From the NCBI GenBank assembly GCA_903902945.1, contig CAIUWU010000020.1, positions 1 through 14,650 of the forward strand: a DNA stretch of 14,650 bases, in the 5' to 3' direction. This DNA is from an uncultured Pseudomonadota bacterium. Lineage in GTDB: Bacteria; Pseudomonadota; Gammaproteobacteria; Methylococcales; Methylomonadaceae. Both the position numbers and the translations under genes were made by a program. Under the pieces are notes generated by a model. It worked only from the letters and a program-made list of their open reading frames with translations. It searched no databases and was not told the origin of the DNA. Below are positions 1 to 7,800 of the stretch, piece by piece (position 1 is the stretch's first letter; each line of letters opens with the position of its first letter).

Positions 1-574
1 GCATTGGCAGGGCGGGGCACATCAGGTCAATGATTTGTCCTGTACTTCTTGCCACGAGACTCATACTTCGCACGATAAAGTGAGAGATAAAGTTACTCAG
101 CCAGAAGTTTGCTTTACCTGTCATAAAGAGCAAAGAGCCCAGACCCACAAGTTTTCGCATCATCCTATCGTTGAAGGCAAAGTGGCTTGTGCCGAGTGCC
201 ACAATCCACATGGTTCTCAGTCAGCCAAACTGATGAATAAAAACACAGTCAATGAAACTTGTTACACCTGTCATGCCGAGAAGCGCGGGCCTTTTCTGTG
301 GGAGCATCAGCCGGTTACCGAAGACTGCAGCACTTGCCATACACCGCATGGTTCGAATATCACGCCGTTACTGAAATCACGCTCACCGTTTCTGTGTCAG
401 GAATGTCATGACGGCGCGCATAACAGTAAGGTGCCTGCTGCTGGTAATGCCGCAGGTGCACAAGCAGGTTTGACAGCATTGCCCAGTGAGAATTACGCAG
501 GGAGAGCCTGTACCAATTGTCACAACATGGTGCATGGATCCAATCATCCGGCTGGTGCCTTGTTACAACGTTAA
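1..574 (+). CDS. DmsE/MtrA-family multiheme c-type cytochrome, 3' part
   Basis: This is the C-terminal part of a periplasmic multiheme cytochrome that carries electrons towards, and probably into, an outer-membrane barrel. The reading frame is open from the left edge (frame of position 2, beginning HWQGGAHQVND), so the start lies outside the window. Seven CXXCH heme-binding motifs are visible: CTSCH, CFTCH, CAECH, CYTCH, CSTCH, CQECH and CTNCH. Several are followed by the 'PHGS' pattern and preceded by 'HxP' histidines that can serve as distal heme ligands, typical of DmsE/MtrA proteins. Members of that family usually hold ten hemes, so about three should lie upstream. The stop is 21 nt before the MtrB-like gene, which indicates one operon. 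A NrfB-like or other multiheme cytochrome is a less likely alternative given the downstream barrel gene. Confidence 0.9.
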   Translation, partial: HWQGGAHQVNDLSCTSCHETHTSHDKVRDKVTQPEVCFTCHKEQRAQTHKFSHHPIVEGKVACAECHNPHGSQSAKLMNKNTVNETCYTCHAEKRGPFLWEHQPVTEDCSTCHTPHGSNITPLLKSRSPFLCQECHDGAHNSKVPAAGNAAGAQAGLTALPSENYAGRACTNCHNMVHGSNHPAGALLQR

Positions 575-595
575 TCGGCGAAACCGGAGACTATC

Positions 596-2920
596 ATGAA
601 AACTCGTCAGCAAAACAATACAGTCAGACCTCTGGTACTGGCATTACGTTGCGCCTTATTAAGCTCGGTTGCATTACCGTTTCATGCCTTTGCCGATGAA
701 ACCGATAGTGAGTTATACGGTTTGACTCACCCGGCAAACAAAATTGAATTTGGTGCCTTATACACCAGTCAGCGTTCAGCCAAATTTGGTGAATACAATG
801 GCCTGAATCAGGAAGGTTTTTATGGGATTGGCAGTTTCAGTCTGGCCGGTGGTGACAGCTATGATAATAAAAACAGCGCGCTGCGCTGGTGGCTGGACGG
901 ACGCAATATCGGTACCACCTCGCGCTCGTTTAATGGCAAGGTAGCCGACCAGGGTAAATGGAGTTTCAGTTTTGGCTATGACGAACTGCAGCATAATATT
1001 ACCGATAGTTTTCAGACCCCTTTTCAGGGTTCAGTAGGCGGCAATGTTTTTAATCTGCCGAATGATTTTGGTACGGTTAATTCAAGTTCTCGAAATCTTT
1101 CTGCGAATCAGCTGAACAAATTTCATACTGAAAAAGAATCCAGCATTCGCCGCAATGCACCTTTCAGCGCCACCTATCAGTTCTCTGAATCGCTCAGCGC
1201 CCAAGTGGATTACAACCATCTAGAACAATCGGGCGCCAAGTTAATAGGAACCGGCTCTCAAGGGGGAGTCAGTCTGACCGGAAGTTCAACCGGCAGAGGC
1301 GAAGCAATCAACTTTTTGCTGAATCCGACCAGTTACACTACCGACAACATCAACGGCATGTTGCACTGGACCGGTGACAAAGCTTATCTGAGTGCCGGTT
1401 ATTATGGCTCTTTGTTTCATGATGATTTTAATTCTGTCAGCTGGCAAAACCCGATCGCCACAGCGGCAAGTACTTGTAGCGGCAGTGGCTGTTATGTCAA
1501 TAACAATATCAGCACTGCACCGTCCAATTCGCTGCATCAGGCCAATCTGAACGGAGGTTATAACTTCAGCTCGGCTACCAAGCTGGTTGGTGGTTTTTCT
1601 TATGGTTATAACAGTCAGAACGACAGTTTTGCGCCTACCAGAATTGTAGAACCAAGAACCACCATCAATCTGATGCAAGCCGGTGCTGCTTTGGGTTCGG
1701 GGCTTAACGGTGTCGTAGAAACTACTCACGGCGATTTAAAACTGACCGATCAGAGCATTAAAGATCTGACTTTGTCTGCGGCGTTTAAATTTAATGAACG
1801 AAATAACCTGACCGATTCATCACTTTATAAATACTATCAAATTGGCAGCTTAACTACTGGTTATAACGGCGTTAATACACCTTACAGCAATCGCAAAGGG
1901 CAGTATGAATTAGCCGCAGCCTATAATCTGAGTAAAAATCAGAACATCCGGCTGGCTTATGAAAATGAAGATATTCAGCGCTGGTGTAACAATGTCTATG
2001 GCGGGGCGCAGTGTGTAGTCAGCCCGGACAGCAATGAAAATAAAATGAATCTGAATTACCGCTTAAAGGCGCTGTCCAGTGTTAATTTCACTGCTGGTTA
2101 CAGCTATGCCAACCGTAGTGCCAATTTTGATCATAATTATGTATCCAATGCCGGTACTTATTCCTCGGCTGCGATCTCGGGTTCAGGGCTGAATGGTGGG
2201 GATTACCTGGGTTATATTGCCTATCCTTATGCCAACCGCATTCAGAATCAGGGTAAGGCCGGAGTCGTCTGGCAAGCTACCGAAAAACTCGATTTAGGTT
2301 TGAATGGCCGTTATACCTACGATGATTACGATGCCACGTTGGGTGTGCAGAATGGTCAGTCGGCCGGGCTGAATCTGGATGCTACCTATACCTTGCAGGA
2401 AAATACCAGCATTTCCGGTTACTGGAGTTGGCAGAACGGTTACCGTAATCTGCGTAGCGCCAATAGTGGTAATGGTGCTTCGCAAATCGTTGCACCTACC
2501 AATATTTGGACCAATCAATTGGAAGATAACAGCAATGCCTTTGGTGTGCTGACCCGTCAGGCCGGTCTGCTGAACGGTAAGCTGGAAATTCTGACTGATT
2601 TATCCTATGCAATTGATACATCGGGCTATTCCACCCAGGTACCCTACGATGCTACTTGTGCCGCAGCGAATAAATTAACTTGTGGTTCCTTGCCGGATAT
2701 CAAAAATGAAATCATGAGTTTTAAACTGACAGGTAATTATAAACTGCATAAAAATGGTAAATTATCAATGGCTTATATTTATCAGAAGTTGAACAGCAAC
2801 GATTATTTTTACAGCACGCAACAGTTTGGTTTAACTCCGGCTCGGGTGATTCCCAACAATCTGCAGCCTCAGGATTACACGGTTAATGTGGTTGCCTTGT
2901 CGTATATCTATAGCTTTTAG
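596..2920 (+). CDS. MtrB/PioB-family decaheme-associated outer-membrane beta-barrel
   Basis: This 774-aa protein would be the outer-membrane porin that sheathes the upstream multiheme cytochrome, letting electrons cross the outer membrane. The N-terminus is a signal peptide with a hydrophobic stretch around residues 12-32 and a likely signal-peptidase site after Ala-Phe-Ala (residue 33). The mature chain is rich in Gly, Asn, Ser, Tyr and alternating amphipathic strands, and it ends in a Tyr-Ser-Phe C-terminus preceded by alternating hydrophobic residues, as expected of a BAM-assembled barrel. The ATG has a GGAGA Shine-Dalgarno 5 nt upstream. The CXXC motif near the mature N-terminus of Shewanella MtrB is absent. 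The six mature cysteines form three close pairs (294/299, 464/473, 688/696), probably in extracellular loops. Neighbouring gene and length both fit the family. No MtrC-type surface cytochrome follows. Confidence 0.88.
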   Translation: MKTRQQNNTVRPLVLALRCALLSSVALPFHAFADETDSELYGLTHPANKIEFGALYTSQRSAKFGEYNGLNQEGFYGIGSFSLAGGDSYDNKNSALRWWLDGRNIGTTSRSFNGKVADQGKWSFSFGYDELQHNITDSFQTPFQGSVGGNVFNLPNDFGTVNSSSRNLSANQLNKFHTEKESSIRRNAPFSATYQFSESLSAQVDYNHLEQSGAKLIGTGSQGGVSLTGSSTGRGEAINFLLNPTSYTTDNINGMLHWTGDKAYLSAGYYGSLFHDDFNSVSWQNPIATAASTCSGSGCYVNNNISTAPSNSLHQANLNGGYNFSSATKLVGGFSYGYNSQNDSFAPTRIVEPRTTINLMQAGAALGSGLNGVVETTHGDLKLTDQSIKDLTLSAAFKFNERNNLTDSSLYKYYQIGSLTTGYNGVNTPYSNRKGQYELAAAYNLSKNQNIRLAYENEDIQRWCNNVYGGAQCVVSPDSNENKMNLNYRLKALSSVNFTAGYSYANRSANFDHNYVSNAGTYSSAAISGSGLNGGDYLGYIAYPYANRIQNQGKAGVVWQATEKLDLGLNGRYTYDDYDATLGVQNGQSAGLNLDATYTLQENTSISGYWSWQNGYRNLRSANSGNGASQIVAPTNIWTNQLEDNSNAFGVLTRQAGLLNGKLEILTDLSYAIDTSGYSTQVPYDATCAAANKLTCGSLPDIKNEIMSFKLTGNYKLHKNGKLSMAYIYQKLNSNDYFYSTQQFGLTPARVIPNNLQPQDYTVNVVALSYIYSF

Positions 2921-2943
2921 TGGCTCAGAGATCAGTGGATCGT

Positions 2944-2967
2944 CGTCGCCAGAGGTGGCTGGCGGCG
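2944..2967 (+). terminator. Possible terminator hairpin after the cytochrome-barrel operon
   Basis: A GC-rich inverted repeat begins 24 nt after the barrel stop codon. The arms CGTCGCCAG and CTGGCGGCG pair over 9 bp with one G-U, around a 6-nt loop (AGGTGG). Only a short T run follows, so it may be a weak intrinsic terminator or an mRNA 3'-end stabilising hairpin. Confidence 0.45.
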
Positions 2968-3032
2968 TCCGCAGGTTTAGATAAAATCACCATTAGTGCA
3001 TCATATTTGATACTTTCACAATTATTCTCAAA

Positions 3033-3054
3033 AAATCCCATGATTATGGGATTT
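3033..3054. terminator. Perfect 9-bp inverted repeat; possible - strand terminator or operator
   Basis: AAATCCCAT and ATGGGATTT form a perfect 9-bp inverted repeat around a 4-nt centre (GATT). Read on the minus strand the second arm runs into TTTTTT, as in an intrinsic terminator. It could stop leftward transcripts coming from the nifJ-side operon through the regulator gene. On the plus strand only TTT then C follows. It could equally be an operator, since it lies just upstream of a regulator gene. Confidence 0.35.
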
Positions 3055-3073
3055 CATAGTTAATGTTGTTATC

Positions 3074-3110
3074 TATCATCTGATATCCGTTTTTTTCAGG
3101 TGTATCAGAT
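3074..3110 (+). promoter_or_regulatory. TATCA/TGATA inverted repeats around the regulator's ribosome binding site
   Basis: TATCA-TC-TGATA (3074-3085) is a short inverted repeat. Its right part ATCTGATA (3078-3085) is repeated as the exact reverse complement TATCAGAT at 3103-3110, one base before the ATG at 3112. The 17-nt spacer between the two 8-mers contains the T7 run and the CAGG Shine-Dalgarno. The region could be an operator for autoregulation, or an RNA hairpin presenting or occluding the ribosome binding site. The function is inferred. Confidence 0.35.
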
Positions 3111-3111
3111 C

Positions 3112-3861
3112 ATGGAATATTCAAAACTCATTGAATCCCGGCAGATTGTTATCGCTTTGGTACTGGATGATGAGGATTTTCTCCAGCAGGCCAGTACAGT
3201 GTTATCTGACGCCGGATACTATGTGTTGGCAGTTTTAAATCCCGAAGCGCTTTACAAACAGTTGTTACGTGAAATGGCCGATATTCTGGTAATTGGCCTG
3301 ACTGACCTGCAATATCTGGATGTGGTCGGTTACCTATATCACCTCAAATCGATGCCAGTGATTACTATGGGGCCTGATGACAGTCCTGAACTGGAGATGG
3401 ATGCGTTGGCCTGTGGTGCCAACCGGCATATCAGAAAACCCTGGTCAGCTGAAAAAATTCTAAGCAATATCAACGCCATGGTTCGCAGTATGTCGCTTAA
3501 GATCGATATGACTGCCAGCAACGTCAGCCATCCTCCGCTGATCAGCAAGACTGACGTCTGGCAACTGGATAGCCGGAAGTGGCATTTGATATCGCCCGCA
3601 GGTCAGAGGCTGCAAATCACGTTTTGCGAGTTCAGCTTATTAAAATTGCTGATGGATGCCGGCGGACAACCCGTTTCTCGTGATTATCTGATTAAACAAT
3701 TGTTCCCCGAAATGCACGATACCAAACGGCGCGATGTACACATGTTGATCTATCGTTTTCGTAAAAAAGTCAAAGAAGCGTTTAACAGACAATTACCGAT
3801 TAAAAACAGCCATACCAACGGTTATGTCTTTACTGAGCAGGGGCGGTTGATCAACAACTGA
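3112..3861 (+). CDS. OmpR/PhoB-type transcriptional regulator with degenerate receiver domain
   Basis: This 249-aa protein has a receiver-like N-terminal domain (about residues 11-115) and a winged-helix Trans_reg_C DNA-binding domain (about 148-242; EFSLLKLL, SRDYLIKQLF, RRDVHMLIYRFRKKV, GYVF). The acidic pair Asp19-Asp20 and Lys109 in the K-P motif are kept. The phosphoacceptor position after the third strand ('ADILVIGL') is Gly62 instead of Asp, and the conserved Thr/Ser position after the fourth strand is Gly87. It is therefore unlikely to be controlled by normal aspartyl phosphorylation. No histidine kinase gene is adjacent. The ATG is chosen because CAGG lies about 11 nt upstream; an in-frame GTG at 3100 has no Shine-Dalgarno. 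It follows the cytochrome-barrel genes and may control them, or itself through the repeats in its leader. Converges on the DHOD-like gene with 10 nt between stops. Confidence 0.85.
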   Translation: MEYSKLIESRQIVIALVLDDEDFLQQASTVLSDAGYYVLAVLNPEALYKQLLREMADILVIGLTDLQYLDVVGYLYHLKSMPVITMGPDDSPELEMDALACGANRHIRKPWSAEKILSNINAMVRSMSLKIDMTASNVSHPPLISKTDVWQLDSRKWHLISPAGQRLQITFCEFSLLKLLMDAGGQPVSRDYLIKQLFPEMHDTKRRDVHMLIYRFRKKVKEAFNRQLPIKNSHTNGYVFTEQGRLINN

Positions 3862-3871
3862 GCTGCCAGTT

Positions 3872-4885
3872 TTACCACCACACCCCAGCGCCGGGGCTGT
3901 AACTATCCAGTACTTCAATGTAATTCGCTCGTTCATAGGCGCTGGGGTTAATCGCATTCTGATAGCTGACGCTGCCTTTCAACTGTTGAACGGACTGATA
4001 GTCATGCTCTTCGAGCCAGTTTTCCAGATCTGTCAGAATAGTCGTCAGCCGGCCGGAACCCGCTTTAAGTAAAGCACTGCACAGGTGTACGACATCGGCT
4101 CCGGCCAGCAGCGCTTTTAGTGTCTCCGGCATCTGATGAAAACCACCGGTAACCGCCAAGGACATTTGCGTGTGACCAAACAGCAAGGCGATCCAGCGGA
4201 TGCGTAATAAGGACTCGGCACTGCTCGACAATTCCAGTTTCGGCACAATGTTTAAGGTTTCCAGATCGATATCGGCCTGATAGAAACGATTGAATAGGCT
4301 GATGCCATTAGCCCCCACGTCCTCCAAGCGTTTGGCAAAATGCAAAGGTGAACTGAATTGCGGTGATAATTTGATGGTCAGTGGGATGTTGATATGGTTT
4401 TTTACAGCACTGACTATTTGTAGATAGTGATTTTCAACATGGCTGCTGTTTTGTTCGCTGTCTGCAGGCAGATGATAAATATTCAGCTCCAAGGCATCAG
4501 CGCCGGCCTGTTCCAGGTCTTTGGCGTAATCAACCCAGCCGCCCAAGCTATTGCCGTTGAGGCTGGCAATCACCGGAATTTGCAGCGAACTTTTTAATAG
4601 CTGCAGTTGTTCAAGATAGCTCTCCAGATAGTTTTTGATAGTGTCCGGTACAGGGTGAAAGCTGTCGGCTTCACCATGACCTAGTGATTGCTGATAGAAA
4701 AAACGCAGCATTTGCTGTTGTTCGATAGCAATTTTTTCTTCAAACAGTGAATACATCACAATCGCGGCAGCGCCGGCATCTTCGAGTTTTTTAGCATTTC
4801 CGGCATCTTTGCTGAGCGGAGAGGCTGAAGGAACCAGCGGATTTGCCAGTTTAAGCCCTAGGTATTCCGTGCTTAAATCAACCAT
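3872..4885 (-). CDS. Dihydroorotate dehydrogenase-like FMN protein partnered with PFOR
   Basis: This 337-aa TIM-barrel flavoprotein belongs to the DHOD-like group often found beside nifJ. Visible features are the N-terminal NPLVPSASPLS stretch (15-25), the KLSP FMN-site lysine (Lys172), and the phosphate-binding end of the barrel (VTGGFH 245-250, then AGADVVHLCSALLKAG). In true DHODs the loop after strand 4 reads N-x-S-C-P-N and its Cys (or Ser) is the catalytic base. Here the same place reads NIYHLP (135-140), so dihydroorotate oxidation is doubtful. It more likely acts in redox chemistry with the PFOR, but the substrate is unknown. The ATG at 4885 has an AGGAG site 7 nt upstream and overlaps the nifJ stop in ATGGTTGA, implying translational coupling. 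An upstream in-frame TTG at 4912 is less likely. Pyrimidine synthesis neighbours are absent. Confidence 0.85.
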   Translation of the reverse strand: MVDLSTEYLGLKLANPLVPSASPLSKDAGNAKKLEDAGAAAIVMYSLFEEKIAIEQQQMLRFFYQQSLGHGEADSFHPVPDTIKNYLESYLEQLQLLKSSLQIPVIASLNGNSLGGWVDYAKDLEQAGADALELNIYHLPADSEQNSSHVENHYLQIVSAVKNHINIPLTIKLSPQFSSPLHFAKRLEDVGANGISLFNRFYQADIDLETLNIVPKLELSSSAESLLRIRWIALLFGHTQMSLAVTGGFHQMPETLKALLAGADVVHLCSALLKAGSGRLTTILTDLENWLEEHDYQSVQQLKGSVSYQNAINPSAYERANYIEVLDSYSPGAGVWW

Positions 4886-7800
4886 GTGTATGCTCCTGGG
4901 TGTCTGTGGCAATAGTTAACTGGGTTTTAATGGCAGCGGCGCTATTGCCCTGATTCCAGTCCAGTTCTGATAACTGTTTATAAAACCGGTAGCGGTTGTT
5001 CACATCGCGTTGTGCCTGTTGCAAGAATCCTTCCGCTGCTTCAGGGTTGGATTGCCAGAGCATATTGAAACGGGTTTCGGTCATTACAAAATCGCGGTAG
5101 GGAATGCTGGGTTCTGCAGAATCCAGATGCATAGGGTTTTTCCCTTGTGCGATTTTGCCCGGATCGAAACGGAATAACGGCCAGTGACCGCTTTTAACCG
5201 CCAGATTTTGCTGGCGATGGTTGTTTGACAAGTCAACTCCATGAGCAATACACGGTGAATAAGCGATGATAATCGATGGTCCGTCATGCGCTTCAGCTTC
5301 GAGGAAGGCATTTAAGGTCTGAGTGTCCTTGCCGGCATACGCCACATGAGCGACATAGACATTGCCATAATCCATCGCCAGCAAAGCCAGGTCTTTTTTG
5401 GCGTTGGGTTTGCCTGCCGCTGCAAATTTTGCAACCGCCCCTAGTGGTGTTGCTTTGGAGTTTTGTCCGCCGGTGTTGGAATACACTTCGGTGTCCAGCA
5501 CCAGAATATTGACATTCTGCCCACTGGCCAGCACATGATCGAGTCCGCCATAGCCAATGTCATAAGCCCAGCCATCACCGCCAATGATCCAGACGCTTTT
5601 CTTACACAGATAATCTGCCAGTGGCATTAACTGATCCGCAGCATCACCCCGGCAATCGGCCAGTCGTTGTTTCAGGCTTGTTATACGCTGACGTTGGTCA
5701 TAAATTCCCGCTTCATCGGACTGATCCGCGCTCAGAATAGCGGTTACCAAGTCTTCTCCTAATTGCGGAGTCAGCGATTCGAGCAATTCAGAGGCATGCT
5801 GGGTTTGTTTATCAATCGCAACCCGCATCCCCAGACCAAATTCGGCGTTGTCTTCAAACAGGGAATTACTCCAGGCTGGGCCGCGACCTTGTGAATTTTT
5901 GCTCCACGGCGTCGTTGGCAAATTGCCGCCATAGATTGAGGAACAGCCGGTGGCATTGGCGACGATCATACGGTCACCGAATAATTGCGATGCTAGCTTG
6001 ATATAAGGCGTTTCACCGCAACCGACGCAGGCTCCCGAAAACTCGAATAAAGGTTGCAAGACCATCGCGCCCTTGATGGTATTGGTTTTCAGTTTAGTCC
6101 GATCGTATTCGGGCAACGCAAGGAAATATTGCCAGTTTTCAGCTTCATGGCGACGCAGCGGCGCCTGATGGCTCATATTCAAGGCTTTACGACTGGCGTT
6201 GGATTTGTCACGAATTGGGCAAATATCCACACATAAGCTGCAACCGGTGCAATCTTCCGGCGCTACCTGATAGCTGATCGACAGGTCTTGCGGAAAATCT
6301 TTGCCCAGCACCGGTGTGTGTTTAAAAGTAGCCGGCGGATTGCTGATCTGACTGGTCGGATAAATCTTGCTGCGGATCGCAGCATGAGGGCAAACCATCG
6401 CGCATTTACCGCATTGAGTACATAAATCGGTTTCCCAGACCGGAATCTGTAACGCCAGATTGCGTTTTTCATAGGCGGCGGTGCCGGTCGGGAAAGTGCC
6501 GTCCACTGGCATGGCACTGACGGGGAGCTGATCACCGTGTCCGGCAATCAGGCGGGCGGTGATGTTTCTGACAAAATCCGGTGCTGACTGGTCGACACGG
6601 ACTTGTATACGCTGGTCACTGCTGGTTTGGCCGGGCAGGCTAACGGCTTTGAGACTGGCCAGGGTTTCATCGATAGCCTTGAAATTCAGTTCAACGATGC
6701 GCTGACCTTTTTTACTGTAAGTTTTCTCAACCGCATGTTTGATGGCGTTAATCGCCTGTTCCTGGGGCAATACCCCGGAAATGGCAAAAAAGCAGGTTTG
6801 CATAATGGTGTTAATCCGTTTGCCCATGCCGGTTTTAGCGGCCACATCGTAAGCATCGATTACATAAAAACGGATATTTTTCGCCAGCATCTGTTGCTGG
6901 GTATCCAGCGGCAGGCTGTTCCAGACTTCGGTAGTCGGAACAGGGGAGTTCAGTAGGAAAACGGCGTTGTCAGCGGCATTACTGAGCATGTCATAACGCC
7001 CGAGAAACTGCGGCTGGTGACAGGCGATAAAATTGGCATCATGCTCGCCAATCAGATAAGTAGAGCGGATCGGTTCAGAGCCAAAGCGCAGATGCGATAC
7101 CGTGATGGCGCCGGACTTTTTGGAATCATAGACAAAATAACCCTGGGCATAACTGTCGGTGGCTTCGCCAATGATTTTGATGCTGTTTTTATTGGCACTG
7201 ACGGTACCATCGCTACCCAGACCGTAGAACAGGGCCTGAAAAGTATGGTCATGGGCGTCGGTACGAAATTTTGTATCCCATGTCAGACTGGTATGACAGA
7301 CATCATCATCAATACCGATGGTAAAACCGTTTTTAGGCTGAGCCTGCGCCAGATTATCGAATACCGCTTTGACCATGCCCGGGGTGAATTCTTTGGATGA
7401 CAAACCATAACGACCACCGACCACGGCCGGTAGCTGCGCGAAATGCTGGCCGGCGGCAAACGCCTGCACGACAGCTGTCAGAACATCTTTGTACAACGGT
7501 TCGCCATCGGAACCCGGTTCTTTGGTTCGATCCAGTACCGCGATTTTCCGGCAGCTGGCGGGCAGGGCAGCTACCAGTGCGCCGGCATCGAAAGGTCGGT
7601 AGAGTCGCACTTTTAACAACCCCAGTTTTTGTCCCTGACGATTCAGATATTCCAGCGTTTCAGTAACCGTTTCAGCGGCAGAGCCCATCACAACCAGCAC
7701 TCGTTCGGCATCGGCGGCCCCCGAATATTCATAAATCCGGTACTGACGGCCGGTCAGTGAGGCAAATTTATCCATTGCCTGCTGCATCAATGCCGGCAAG

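Noticed and set aside
4886..4912. TTG start at 4912 for the DHOD-like gene
   Set aside because: The ATG at 4885 has a strong AGGAG at proper distance and begins at the family's usual N-terminus.
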